Source: Streptomyces sp. DH41 (lineage in GTDB: Bacteria > Actinomycetota > Actinomycetes > Streptomycetales > Streptomycetaceae). Taken from it: DNA of 64,000 bases. The translations under genes were made by a program, and so were the position numbers. Shown here in pieces: positions 42,009-50,673 of the stretch; the stretch's first letter is position 1; each line of letters starts with the position of its first letter. Under the pieces are notes generated by a model, which saw nothing but the letters and a program-made list of their open reading frames with translations, searched no databases and had not been told where the DNA came from. The stretch covers positions 1 through 64,000 of the forward strand of contig NZ_JARVKY010000010.1 of assembly GCF_029813785.1 (NCBI RefSeq), written 5' to 3'.

Positions 42009-43247
42009 TTGGCACGCGTCTGGATTGAGGACCGCATCAGCCACGCGGCCTACGTGCGGGCGGTGGCCGAGGCCAAGCGGGCGGGTCGCATGCCACCGGG
42101 GCGCTACCGGGTTCGCTGGTACGGTCCCGACGGCAAGCCGAAGATGAAGACCTTGGCCCGCAAGGTCGATGCCGATGCCGAGCGGTTGAAGATGGAGTCC
42201 CGTCTCAACGACGGCTCTTACCGCGACCCGGCTGCCGCGCGCGTTAAGTTCGCGGAGGTCGCGGACTCCTGGCTCGCCGCCCAGATCCACCTGAAGCGCC
42301 CGACGCGCAACCGGTACCGGGGCGTTCTCGATGTCCATGTGATCCCGAGATGGGGTACTACTCCGCTCGACCGCATTCACTTCGAGGACGTCGCCGAGTG
42401 GCTGGCTGACATGCTGTCCGGCCAGGCGACAGGTGGTCGGAAGCTCAGCCCACGGTCGGTCCGCAAGGCGTACGTGGTGCTCAGCCGTGTCCTCGGTTTC
42501 GCGGTAAAGGCCCGCCGCCTGGCCGTCAATCCGGCCCTTGGAGTGCCTCTGCCGAAGGCGGCCCCGACCGACCACGTATACCTCGACGACATGCAGGTCG
42601 AGGCACTGGCGAACGCAGCGGGCGCCTACCGGGTGTTCATTCAGCTCTTGGCCTACACCGGTCTGCGGTGGGGCGAAGCATCGGCGTTGAAGGTGGGCCG
42701 TGTGGATCTGGCCGTCTGCAGGGTCCACATCGTCGAGGCGTACGTCGAGGACAGCGGGAAGCTCTACCTCGACACCCCCAAGAACCACGAGCGCCGGTCC
42801 GTGCCGATTCCGCGCTTCCTGGTCGAGGAGCTAAAGCCCTATGTCCAGGAACGGGGCGATGAGGAGTTGCTCTTCACGGCACCCCAGGGTGGCCCCCTGC
42901 GGGCTCGCAACTTCCGTCAGCGGTTCTTCGCGCCGGCGGTCGCGCAGGCGGGGCTGGGGCATCTCAAGGTGACCCCGCACAAGCTGCGCCACACGGCGGC
43001 CTCGCTGGCCATCGCCAGCGGTGCGGATGTCAACGTCGTTCAGACGATGCTGGGCCACAAGTCCGCGACGCTGACCCTGGACACGTACGGTCACCTCTTC
43101 CCGGACCGCTTGGACGAGGTGTCGAAGAAGATGCACAAGCGGCGTTCCAAGCAGCTGGCCAAGGCCAAGGCCAAGCTGGAGAAGGCGGAACGGAAGGCCC
43201 GGGAGGCCGCGGAAGCAGTGGTTGCTCTGGAGGAGGATTCGGCGTGA
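42009..43247 (+). CDS. int: Tyrosine site-specific integrase
   Basis: 412 residues, full length. The N-terminal part has an arm-binding region (RYRVRWYGPDGKPKMKTLAR) and a SAM-like core-binding domain (LAAQIHLKRPTRNRYRGVLD). The catalytic domain has Arg in TGLRWGEASAL, His-x-x-Arg in HKLRHTAAS, His in LGHKSATLT and Tyr in LDTYGHLF. It starts at TTG 42009 with no gap from the regulator. It recombines the 43-bp tRNA core. It lies about 550 bp from the tRNA gene, the usual int-att order. Confidence 0.95.
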   Translation: MARVWIEDRISHAAYVRAVAEAKRAGRMPPGRYRVRWYGPDGKPKMKTLARKVDADAERLKMESRLNDGSYRDPAAARVKFAEVADSWLAAQIHLKRPTRNRYRGVLDVHVIPRWGTTPLDRIHFEDVAEWLADMLSGQATGGRKLSPRSVRKAYVVLSRVLGFAVKARRLAVNPALGVPLPKAAPTDHVYLDDMQVEALANAAGAYRVFIQLLAYTGLRWGEASALKVGRVDLAVCRVHIVEAYVEDSGKLYLDTPKNHERRSVPIPRFLVEELKPYVQERGDEELLFTAPQGGPLRARNFRQRFFAPAVAQAGLGHLKVTPHKLRHTAASLAIASGADVNVVQTMLGHKSATLTLDTYGHLFPDRLDEVSKKMHKRRSKQLAKAKAKLEKAERKAREAAEAVVALEEDSA

Positions 43248-43280
43248 CGTGTGCCTGATCCGTGCCGGGAAGCCGTGAGC

Positions 43281-43322
43281 GAGGGCGCCGATCGCCGCAG
43301 CAGAGCGGTCGGCGGCGCCCTC
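43281..43322. terminator. Terminator between integrase and next gene
   Basis: A 10-bp perfect stem (GAGGGCGCCG with CGGCGCCCTC) and extra pairing inside the loop. It lies between the convergent integrase and the 115-residue gene, so it probably serves both. Confidence 0.7.
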
Positions 43323-43337
43323 CGCCTCGCCTGCGGT

Positions 43338-43685
43338 TCAGGTCAGCCGTGGTTGGCGAGCTTCGTCCCGGGCCCGGTCGATGGCGTCGGCGGCCGCATG
43401 GCCGGCCAGCCGCTCGATCTCCTCCGGAACCTCCCGTTGGTCCAGCACGAAGAGCCTGCCGTCGACGAGCTGGGTGGTCACCTTCCAGCCGAGACGTCCC
43501 CCGGCCTCCCGAGCGGCTCGCCGGACATCTTTTAGCTCGCCCACCTCCGTGAGATCGTCGCGGCTCAGGATCAGCTGACCGTAGTAGCCCTCGTACTGCG
43601 GCTTCAGGCCGGCCCGCATCAACGTCTCAAGCCGGTCGACCAGCTTCTCGTGCCGGCGCCGGGCCAGCTCGTCCTTCGCGGGCAT
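43338..43685 (-). CDS. Hypothetical protein next to attachment site
   Basis: 115 residues, charged, with no membrane segment; opens KDELARRRHEKLVDRLETLM and contains YYGQLILSRDDLTEVGEL. No family recognised. It sits between the integrase and the tRNA gene, inside the element. Could be an immunity or regulatory protein; unsupported. Confidence 0.6.
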   Translation of the reverse strand: MPAKDELARRRHEKLVDRLETLMRAGLKPQYEGYYGQLILSRDDLTEVGELKDVRRAAREAGGRLGWKVTTQLVDGRLFVLDQREVPEEIERLAGHAAADAIDRARDEARQPRLT

Positions 43686-43796
43686 GTCGCACAGCTCCCC
43701 ACCTCTGCCCGCAGCCCGTGTGTGCCATATGTGTGCTGCGAGTACGAAGGCCCTCCCGTCCGATGGACGGAAGGGCCTCTGACCAGGTGTTTCTCT

Positions 43797-43839
43797 GTGC
43801 CCCCGGCAGGATTCGAACCTGCGACACCCGCTTTAGGAG
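43797..43839. other. att direct repeat at the tRNA end of the element
   Basis: Identical over 43 bp to 10,689-10,731 and lying inside the intact tRNA-Arg gene, so the tRNA is rebuilt by the element-borne copy. Together the two copies define the element. Confidence 0.92.
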
Positions 43840-43870
43840 AGCGGTGCTCTATCCCCTGAGCTACGAAGGC
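43798..43870 (-). tRNA. tRNA-Arg (anticodon CCU)
   Basis: 73 nt on the minus strand. The acceptor stem GCCTTCG pairs with CGGGGGC (two G-U pairs), then discriminator A. The D-arm TAGCTCAGGGGATAGAG is present, the anticodon loop reads CTCCTAA (anticodon CCT), and the T-loop is GGTTCGAATCC. The 3' CCA is not encoded. It is the integration site of the element. Confidence 0.97.
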
Positions 43871-43914
43871 CGGTGGTGCTGTGGCTGTGCCACCGCCGAC
43901 AGTGTAGCGGGTGG

Positions 43915-45726
43915 TCAGGTCAGGGGGACGTGGCGGAAGCGGCCCGCTACTCGGAGGTCTGCCTCGATGTGGCCCGCCGTTTCGGTGAGGGCGGGCAGGA
44001 TCTCCGTCACGCAGGACCGTGTCGTCCGGCGGGCGGCGTGCATCGCCACGTTCACCGCGGCCACCACGCGGCCCGTGCGGTCGCGTACCGGGACGGCGAT
44101 GGAGCGCAGGCCGGGCTCCAGTTCCTCGTCGACCAGCGCGTAGTCCTGTGAGCGGACCTCCGGGAGGGAGAGGAGGACGCGGCCCAGTGCGGTCGCTCGG
44201 GCCGGGAGGCGGGTGCCTACTGTGACGCGGGCGCTCATCACGCGGCCCGTGGACGCCCGGGCCGTGTACTGGATCTCCTCGCCCGAGTCCGCCAGGACGG
44301 CCAGCGAGGCCGACTCGTGGACGTGGTCGGCGAGGGCGGTCAGGTGGGGCTGGGCGATCTGGGGGAGGGAGGTGCGGGAGAGGGGCGGGAAGCCGAGGGA
44401 GAGGACTCGGGGGGTGAGGGTGAAGGTGTGGTCGGCGGTCTGCGTCACCAGGCCCGCGTGTTCGTGGGTGATGAGGGCCCGGCGGGCTGTCGCCCGGGCC
44501 AGTCCCGTCGCCTTCGCGACCTCCGTGAGGGTCAGCGCCGGGCGGTCCTCGCCGAAGGCCGTCAGTACCGTCAGGCCGCGGGCCAGGGATTCGATGAACT
44601 CCCGGCCCAGCTCGTGTTTGGACGCGGCCGTCCAGGTGGCGAGGCCGGTGCGGGGGGTCGCCGGTTCTGGCGGTGGGGCGGTGCGCAGGTCGTTCTCCAT
44701 CGACCGCACCGTCGAGCGGAGGCGGGGGAGCAGGGTCGTTCGCAGGTCCTCGGCCGTGTGGCGGCTGGTGTGGCTCACCACGCTCGCCACGCATGCCACC
44801 CGGCCGGTGCCCGGGTCCCGTACGGGTACCGAGACCGCGACCAGGCCCGGTTCGATCAGCTGGTCGTCCAGGGAGTAGTCGTTGGTCGCCGCGGTGGCCG
44901 TGCGGTGCGGGAAGTCGTGGTCCTGGGCGGGGCGGTCGCGTGCGGGGACGGCGGGGAAGGCGCGGTCCTCCGGGTCCGCCGCCCGGCGGGTGTGCCAGTG
45001 GTGCCAGTCGGTCTCCGTCCACTCCATGGCGAGCAGCGGGCCCGGCGCGGTGCGTTCGGCGGGGAGCAGGTCGCCGATGCGGAAGCTCAGGGACATCGCG
45101 CGGCGGCGGGTGGCCTGGTGGATGAAGCGGATGCCGTCGCGGTCGCCGACCGCGAGGGAGACCGACTCGTCCAGTTCGTCGGCCAGGGCGTCGGCCCGGG
45201 AGGAGAGGAGGGCGGGGAGGCGGAGGGCGGCGAGGTAGGCGTTGCCCAGTTCCATCAGGCGGGGGGCGAGGGTCACGTCGCGGCCGTCCAGGCGGACGTA
45301 TCCCATGCGGGCGAGGGTCGCCGTGACGCGGTCGACCGTGGAGCGGGCCAGGCCGGTGGCCTTCTCCAGGCCGCTGAGGCTGAGGGTGCCGCCGCTGTCG
45401 GCTTCGGTCAGCCGCCGCAGTACGGCGATGCCGCGCAGCAGCGGTGCCACCGCTTCGGCCGGTGCCACCGCTTCCCCCGGTGCCGGCGCTTCGGCCGGTG
45501 TCGGCGCTTTGGCCGGTGTCGCTGTCACTTCGTGGTTCGGTGCCGGTGCCTCGGCCGGTGGCATCTCGTCGTTCCGTGCCACCGTCTCGCCCGGTGTGCC
45601 CCCGTCGGCCCGTGTGCCCCGTGACGCGGAGATTTCCGTACCCCGTGCCGCGGCGGTCTCCGTGCCCTGTGGCGTGGCTGCCCGTTCGGGGGCGGTGTCG
45701 TTCGTGGTGTCGGTGTTGGCGGGCAT
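43915..45726 (-). CDS. Double-length IclR-family regulator
   Basis: 603 residues, twice the usual ~250. Residues 95-330: an HTH (LSLSGLEKATGLARSTVDRVTATLARMGYV) plus an IclR ligand domain. Residues 380-600: a second HTH (LTLTEVAKATGLARATARRALITHEHAGLV) plus a second ligand domain. The first 90 residues are an Ala/Pro/Glu/Thr-rich tail of degenerate short repeats. Similar tandem IclR proteins control aromatic-acid (pca-type) catabolism in streptomycetes. No target operon lies beside it. Confidence 0.87.
   Translation of the reverse strand: MPANTDTTNDTAPERAATPQGTETAAARGTEISASRGTRADGGTPGETVARNDEMPPAEAPAPNHEVTATPAKAPTPAEAPAPGEAVAPAEAVAPLLRGIAVLRRLTEADSGGTLSLSGLEKATGLARSTVDRVTATLARMGYVRLDGRDVTLAPRLMELGNAYLAALRLPALLSSRADALADELDESVSLAVGDRDGIRFIHQATRRRAMSLSFRIGDLLPAERTAPGPLLAMEWTETDWHHWHTRRAADPEDRAFPAVPARDRPAQDHDFPHRTATAATNDYSLDDQLIEPGLVAVSVPVRDPGTGRVACVASVVSHTSRHTAEDLRTTLLPRLRSTVRSMENDLRTAPPPEPATPRTGLATWTAASKHELGREFIESLARGLTVLTAFGEDRPALTLTEVAKATGLARATARRALITHEHAGLVTQTADHTFTLTPRVLSLGFPPLSRTSLPQIAQPHLTALADHVHESASLAVLADSGEEIQYTARASTGRVMSARVTVGTRLPARATALGRVLLSLPEVRSQDYALVDEELEPGLRSIAVPVRDRTGRVVAAVNVAMHAARRTTRSCVTEILPALTETAGHIEADLRVAGRFRHVPLT
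45437..45560. repeat. Degenerate 12-18-bp repeats in the IclR gene 5' end
   Basis: Repeats of a CGCTTCGGCCGGTGCC-like unit encode the PAEAPAPGEAVAP-type tail of the regulator. The frame is kept. Confidence 0.7.
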
Positions 45727-45812
45727 CGGCTCTCCGGTGCGGCGGTCGCGGCAGGCCTACCGTAATCCCGGTCGGGAGGGCGCGGTGACCCCGGCGGCTG
45801 CCGTCCGAGGCG

Positions 45813-47108
45813 TCACCTGCGGGTGACCCGCACCTGGTGGTCGCCTTTCAGGTCCGCCCCGGACACCGCGATCGTGATGCCCCGGCGCGGGTCCTTGAAG
45901 GTCTCGCCCGGTGTGAAGGCGGCGTCCGAGAGTTCGGCGTGGACGTTCGGGCTGCGGGTGCAGCCGCCGCTGTCCCGGCGGGAGTCGTAGACCGTCACCG
46001 GGCCCATCCCCGTGTCCACGTCCGCGTCGATCTTGTAGATCAGTACGCCCGGACGGCACACCACCTCGTCGTTGCCCTCGCGGGTGCGCAGCTCGACCGC
46101 GTAGCCGGAGGTGCCGTCCAGCGGGACGACCACCAGCTTGTCGCCGCCCTTGCGGGCCAGAGGTGTCAGTTCGTACTCCGTCGTCCCCGGCGCCGACGCG
46201 CAGTGCACCTGGGTGCGGTCCAGCCAGCCCAGTTTCCACTTGTGCCAGCCGAGGAGGTCGTTGTTGGCGCCCCAGTCCTCGCTCATGATGTCCCAGTGGC
46301 CGACGGCTCCTCCGCCCTCCTGGGTGTAGAGGTCCGGGAGGCCGAAGACGTGGCCGTTCTCGTGGGGGAGTACCCGGTAGCCGGTGGCGTCGTAGGAGCC
46401 GGAGCCGTCGTCCTGGCGGGAGTAGACGAAGGACGCGTTGGCCACGGGCACGCCGTCGGCGACGGGGGCCTGGGTGTTGCCGGCGAAGGTGACGGACAGG
46501 ACCGTGTCCAGGGCGGAGGGGCCCGCGTTCGGTGTGACCAGCACGTTCAGGAGGTCGTACGCGCGGAAGTCGACCTTCGCGTCGGCCGCGGTGACCAGGT
46601 CCTCGACCAGTTCGCGGTAGCCGGGCTCGAAGGGCGCGCCGCGCTCTATGCCGTACTCCGCGAACGACTTCGGCATGCGCAGCCAGTCGCGGATCGGGGT
46701 CTCGGGGCGGTAGTCGAGGCGGCCGTAGGAACTGGTGCTGAACCATTTCGCGGTCTGGGGGAAGAACTCCGCGTAGCGGTCGAGCGCCTTGCCCTCGCCG
46801 GGCGCGTCCGAGAAGTCGATCATCAGGTTCAGGGCGCGGACGGTGCCGGTGGAGCGGGCGTAGCCGGCGGAGGTCGGGACGCCCTCGGACATCTGGATCT
46901 CGGGGCCGCCGCTGATCATGCAGGGACCGTGCGCGGAGGAACGGGAGAGGATGGCCGGGCCCGGGCCCGCCGTCGTGGTGCCCGGCGCGAGCCGGCCGGT
47001 GCCCGCCGAGGTACTGACGGCGAAGGTCACGACCGTGACGGTCGCGATCGCGGCCAGCCGGCGCGGGCGTATCCGGCGGCTCGGCGGCTGCGCCTGCGGC
47101 GGCTGCAT
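45813..47108 (-). CDS. Secreted M6-type metalloprotease
   Basis: 431 residues. The N-terminus has a signal segment after arginines (RRLAAIATVTVVTFAVSTSAG). The zinc motif is VLPHENGHVFGLPDLY (HExxH plus downstream D, M6/immune-inhibitor-A style), with a Met-turn candidate HWDIMSEDWG. ATG 47108 has GGGAGG at 6 bp. A long linker and C-terminal beta-rich domain follow. An extracellular protease; probably not part of the element. Confidence 0.87.
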   Translation of the reverse strand: MQPPQAQPPSRRIRPRRLAAIATVTVVTFAVSTSAGTGRLAPGTTTAGPGPAILSRSSAHGPCMISGGPEIQMSEGVPTSAGYARSTGTVRALNLMIDFSDAPGEGKALDRYAEFFPQTAKWFSTSSYGRLDYRPETPIRDWLRMPKSFAEYGIERGAPFEPGYRELVEDLVTAADAKVDFRAYDLLNVLVTPNAGPSALDTVLSVTFAGNTQAPVADGVPVANASFVYSRQDDGSGSYDATGYRVLPHENGHVFGLPDLYTQEGGGAVGHWDIMSEDWGANNDLLGWHKWKLGWLDRTQVHCASAPGTTEYELTPLARKGGDKLVVVPLDGTSGYAVELRTREGNDEVVCRPGVLIYKIDADVDTGMGPVTVYDSRRDSGGCTRSPNVHAELSDAAFTPGETFKDPRRGITIAVSGADLKGDHQVRVTRR

Positions 47109-47347
47109 GCGGACCTCCCGGACCACGGCAGCCGCCCGACACCGGCTGCACCCTTGCGCTCACCCTGTGCCGAGGGGGTCGCGGGCGCGCGCTGGCGGAG
47201 CCGATCGTGGGTTTCTCGCCGGTAGCCCGCCGAGCGGGGGACGACGGTGAGGGGCCGGGGGCGTTGGTGCTCTCGCTCGGACGTCCTCACCGAGGCGTGG
47301 GTGTGTGACGCGGGTCACGGTGAATCTCTTCGGGTCTCGGAAATAAC

Positions 47348-47364
47348 CGGGGATCCGTTCCCCG
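47348..47364. promoter_or_regulatory. Palindromic operator before the TetR gene
   Basis: CGGGGA-TCCGT-TCCCCG (perfect 6+6 dyad) overlaps a likely promoter (GTTTAGCCT) 73 bp before the TetR start. The 328-bp gap 47,109-47,436 holds this and the promoter of the leftward protease. Confidence 0.6.
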
Positions 47365-47436
47365 TTTAGCCCTGTGTCCGAGCGAAGCGGGGACTTCCTC
47401 CCCGGATCGCGAACCCAGTCCTCAGAGGAGTACGCC

Positions 47437-48090
47437 GTGCAGACCGCAACCCCCGAGCAGCACAAGGTGACCCGGCCCCGAGCCGACGCCCTGCGCAATC
47501 GGGAGCGGATCGTCACCGCCGCCCGGGAGATGTTCGTCGAGCACGGCCCCGACGTGCCGCTCGACGAGGTCGCCCGCCGGGCCGGCGTCGGCAACGCCAC
47601 GGTGTACCGCAACTTCCCCGACCGCGACGCCCTCGTCCGCGAGGTCGTCTGCTCGGTCATGGACCGTACGGCACGGGCGGCCGAGCTCGCTCTCGCGGAG
47701 ACCGGCGACGCCTTCGAGGCGCTGGAGCGCTTCGTGCACGTCTCCGCCGACGAGCGGATCAGCGCCCTGTGCCCCATGGTCTCCAGCACGTTCGACCAGT
47801 ACCACCCCGACCTGGAGGCGGCGCGCGAGAGGGTCGAGCTGCTCGTCGCCGAGGTCATGGGCCGGGCGAAGGCGGCCGGTCAGCTCCGTGACGACGTGGG
47901 GGTGGGCGATCTGATGACCGCCGCGGCCCAGCTCAGCCGGCCTCCGGCCGGTACGGGGTGTCTGAGCGCCGACCGGTTCGTCCACCGCCATCTGCAGCTG
48001 TTCCTGGACGGGCTGCGGGCTCCGGCCCGCTCCGCCCTGCCGGGCACGGCCGTGACCCTGGAGGACCTGCGCCGGCCCTGCGACCAGTAG
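47437..48090 (+). CDS. TetR-family regulator
   Basis: 217 residues: N-terminal HTH (RERIVTAAREMFVEHGPDVPLDEVARRAGVGNATVYRNF) and a helical ligand domain. GTG 47437 follows GAGGAG. It precedes the MFS drug exporter by 248 bp and probably represses it. Confidence 0.9.
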   Translation: MQTATPEQHKVTRPRADALRNRERIVTAAREMFVEHGPDVPLDEVARRAGVGNATVYRNFPDRDALVREVVCSVMDRTARAAELALAETGDAFEALERFVHVSADERISALCPMVSSTFDQYHPDLEAARERVELLVAEVMGRAKAAGQLRDDVGVGDLMTAAAQLSRPPAGTGCLSADRFVHRHLQLFLDGLRAPARSALPGTAVTLEDLRRPCDQ

Positions 48091-48234
48091 TTCCGCGTCT
48101 TCCGTCCGAGCAGTAGTTCCGCGACTTCCGTTCGACCAGTGGTTCCGCGAGGTTCCGCGACATCCGTACGACCAGTGGTTCCGCGAGGTTCCGCGACTTC
48201 CGTTCCATCAGTAGTTCGTAGTTCCGCGAATCCT
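48088..48234. repeat. Degenerate ~26-bp repeats built on AGTAGTTCCGCG
   Basis: Five to six copies of a TTCCGCGACTTCCG-containing unit with the header CAGTAGTTC or CAGTGGTTC, between the TetR gene and the MFS gene. Related GTAGTTCCGC motifs recur at 49,932-49,962. Confidence 0.8.
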
Positions 48235-48338
48235 GACCGTCTGAACACCGGACGGCGGCCGCTGTGGGCCGTCGCCGCAGGCCCAGTCGTCCCTTTACTC
48301 ACCTTTTTCCGTCACGAAGTCCCGAAGTGGGTACCCCC

Positions 48339-49898
48339 ATGTCTGCAACAGCCGTCAAGGCTTCCGGCGCCCCGAGCGCCCCCGGCGTCCCCGACGCCGG
48401 CCGCTGGAAAGCGCTCGTCTTCATCGCGCTCGCCCAGCTGATGGTCGTCCTCGACTCCACCATCGTGAACATCGCCCTGCCCTCCGCCCAGCAGGACCTC
48501 GGCATCTCCGACGGCAACCGGCAGTGGGTCGTCACGGCCTACGCCCTCGCCTTCGGTGGCCTGCTGCTCTTCGGTGGGCGGATAGCCGACCTGTGGGGCC
48601 GCAAGCGCACCTTCGTCCTCGGGCTGGCCGGCTTCGCCGCCGCCTCCGCGCTCGGTGGCGCGGCCACCAACGAGGCGATGATGTTCGGCTCCCGCGCCCT
48701 CCAGGGCGTCTTCGGCGCCCTGCTCGCGCCCGCCGCGCTCTCCCTGCTCGCCGTCATGTTCACGGACGGCAAGGAGCGTGCCAAGGCCTTCGGTATCTAC
48801 GGTGCGATCGCCGGTGGCGGCGCCGCCGTGGGCCTGATCCTCGGTGGTTTCCTCACCGAGTACCTGAACTGGCGCTGGACGTTCTTCGTCAACATCCCGT
48901 TCGCGGTCGTCGCCGCGGCCGGTGCGTACCTCGTCATCCGTGAGCCGCAGGGCGGCCGCAACCGCTCGCCGCTCGACATCCCCGGCGTGGTCCTGTCCAC
49001 CCTCGGTCTGGTCGCGCTGGTCTACGGCTTCACCCGCGCCGAGTCCGAGGGCTGGAGCGACGCGGTGACGGTCGGCATGTTCGTCGGTGCCGCCGTGCTG
49101 CTCCTCGCGTTCGTGCTGGTCGAGTCGAGGGTCAAGGCTCCGCTGCTGCCGCTGCGCGTGGTCACCGAGCGCAACCGGGGCGGGATCTACCTCTCGCTGG
49201 GCCTGGCGATCATCGCGATGTTCGGCCTGTTCCTCTTCCTGACCTACTACCTGCAGATCGTGCAGGGCTACTCGCCGGTGAAGACCGGCTTCGCCTTCCT
49301 GCCGATGGTCGTGGGCATGGTCACGGGCTCCACGCAGATCGGTACCCGCCTGATGACCCGGGTCGCGCCCCGGCTGCTGATGGGCCCCGGCTTCCTGGTC
49401 GCCGCCGTCGGCATGCTGCTGCTGACCCAGCTGGAGCTCAACACCTCCTACGCCGCCGTGCTGCTGCCCGGCATGCTCCTGCTCGGCCTCGGTATGGGTA
49501 CGGCGTTCATGCCGGCCATGTCCCTGGCCACCATGGGCGTGGAGCCGCGGGACTCCGGTGTCGCCTCCGCGATGGTCAACACCTCGCAGCAGGTGGGCGG
49601 CGCGATCGGTACGGCGCTGCTGAACACGATCGCCGCCTCGGCCACCACGTCCTACATCGCCGACAACATCGGCGGCGCGGCCACCCGGTCCCAGCAGCAG
49701 CTGGTCCAGCTGGAGGGGCAGGTGGAGGGCTACACCAGCGCCATCTGGTTCGCCGTCGCCATCCTGGTCGCGGCGGCCGTGATCGCCCTGACCTTCGTCA
49801 ACGCCGGCCGCCCGGGCGGAAACGCCGTCACGGGTTCCGGCTCCGGGTCGGGTGACGCGGTCGAGGGCGAGCTGCCGGTGCCGGTCGTCGCCCACTGA
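48339..49898 (+). CDS. DHA2-type MFS drug exporter
   Basis: 519 residues with 14 predicted helices. Motif A is GRIADLWGRKRTFVLG and motif C-like is GAIAGGGAAVGLILGG; the opening is LAQLMVVLDSTIVNIALPSAQ. This is the EmrB/QacA family of proton-driven drug exporters. ATG 48339. A TetR gene lies upstream and a MarR gene downstream. Confidence 0.93.
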   Translation: MSATAVKASGAPSAPGVPDAGRWKALVFIALAQLMVVLDSTIVNIALPSAQQDLGISDGNRQWVVTAYALAFGGLLLFGGRIADLWGRKRTFVLGLAGFAAASALGGAATNEAMMFGSRALQGVFGALLAPAALSLLAVMFTDGKERAKAFGIYGAIAGGGAAVGLILGGFLTEYLNWRWTFFVNIPFAVVAAAGAYLVIREPQGGRNRSPLDIPGVVLSTLGLVALVYGFTRAESEGWSDAVTVGMFVGAAVLLLAFVLVESRVKAPLLPLRVVTERNRGGIYLSLGLAIIAMFGLFLFLTYYLQIVQGYSPVKTGFAFLPMVVGMVTGSTQIGTRLMTRVAPRLLMGPGFLVAAVGMLLLTQLELNTSYAAVLLPGMLLLGLGMGTAFMPAMSLATMGVEPRDSGVASAMVNTSQQVGGAIGTALLNTIAASATTSYIADNIGGAATRSQQQLVQLEGQVEGYTSAIWFAVAILVAAAVIALTFVNAGRPGGNAVTGSGSGSGDAVEGELPVPVVAH

Positions 49899-50021
49899 CG
49901 ACGCCGGACTCGGTACCACCCCTTCGGGCCCTGTAGTTCCGCAGTTCCGTAGTTCCACCCGTGCGCGGGGGGAGGGGACGCCCCTCTCGTACGGTTCCCA
50001 GGACCTGCCCCGGCCGCGCGT

Positions 50022-50549
50022 TCAGCGCAGCCAGGGCAGGTCCGCACCCGCTTCGCTCGGCTGAAGTCCCTCGGCGACGATCCGCATGATCTCGCCGAGG
50101 GACTTCTGCTGTTCGGGCGTGAGCCGGTCGAACACGGCCTGTCGTACGGCGTTCACATGGCCCGGCGCGGTCCGGCCCAGCACCTCGTACCCCTCGTCCG
50201 TGAGGATGGCGAACTGGCCGCGCTTGTCGGAGGGGCAGTCCTCCCGGCGCACCCAGCCGTTCTTCTCCAGGCGGGCGACGGCGTGCGAGAGGCGGGAGCG
50301 GGTGATCTTCGCGTACCGGGCCAGCTCCGTCATCCGCAGCCGCCGCCGCGGTGACTCGGCGAGCTTGACCAGCAGGCCGTAGTAGACGTGCGGCATGCCC
50401 GCGTCGCGCTGGAGCTGACGGTCGAGATGGTCCTCGAGAAGGGTGGTGGCCTCGATGTAGGAGCGCCAGACGCGCTGTTCCTCGGCGGTGAGCCAGCGGG
50501 GCTCGTCGGCGGGGGCCGGGTCGGATGCCGGGATGGGTGCCGTGTTCAT
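50022..50549 (-). CDS. MarR-family regulator
   Basis: 175 residues with a winged-helix (RMTELARYAKITRSRLSHAVARLEKNGWVRREDCPSDKRGQ). It is divergent from the dioxygenase gene, and TTCAAG/CTTGAA half-sites fill the intergenic region. Probably represses the dioxygenase in response to a phenolic or thiol ligand. ATG 50549 is used. Confidence 0.9.
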   Translation of the reverse strand: MNTAPIPASDPAPADEPRWLTAEEQRVWRSYIEATTLLEDHLDRQLQRDAGMPHVYYGLLVKLAESPRRRLRMTELARYAKITRSRLSHAVARLEKNGWVRREDCPSDKRGQFAILTDEGYEVLGRTAPGHVNAVRQAVFDRLTPEQQKSLGEIMRIVAEGLQPSEAGADLPWLR

Positions 50550-50572
50550 GTATCCATCGTACGGAACCACTT

Positions 50573-50656
50573 CTTGAATCTTAAACAAAGAGTGGGTAGA
50601 TTCGAGGAAGAGGAAGATTGAGAGTTCAAGTAGTTCAGTAGTTCAAGTGGTTCAAG
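50573..50656. promoter_or_regulatory. TTCAAG/CTTGAA half-sites between MarR and dioxygenase genes
   Basis: One CTTGAA (50,573-50,578) and three TTCAAG (50,625-50,630, 50,642-50,647, 50,651-50,656), with AGTTCAGTAGTTC between them. MarR proteins bind such TTGAA-type dyads. The last copies lie close to the dioxygenase ribosome site. Confidence 0.5.
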
Positions 50657-50673
50657 TACCGGGAGTCGCCCTC

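Larger units (their letters stand above)
10689..43839. mobile_element. Integrative mobilizable element in tRNA-Arg(CCU), about 33 kb
   Basis: Bounded by 43-bp direct repeats of the tRNA 3' part. It carries integrase, excisionase-like protein, XRE regulator, DUF3631 and DUF2637 proteins, MobC and relaxase at the tRNA end, and about 25 kb of cargo at the other. No FtsK/TraB-like translocase, RepSA replication protein or secretion genes are seen, so transfer would need helper functions. It is larger than typical actinomycete integrative elements, so part of it may be accreted from earlier insertions. Confidence 0.82.
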
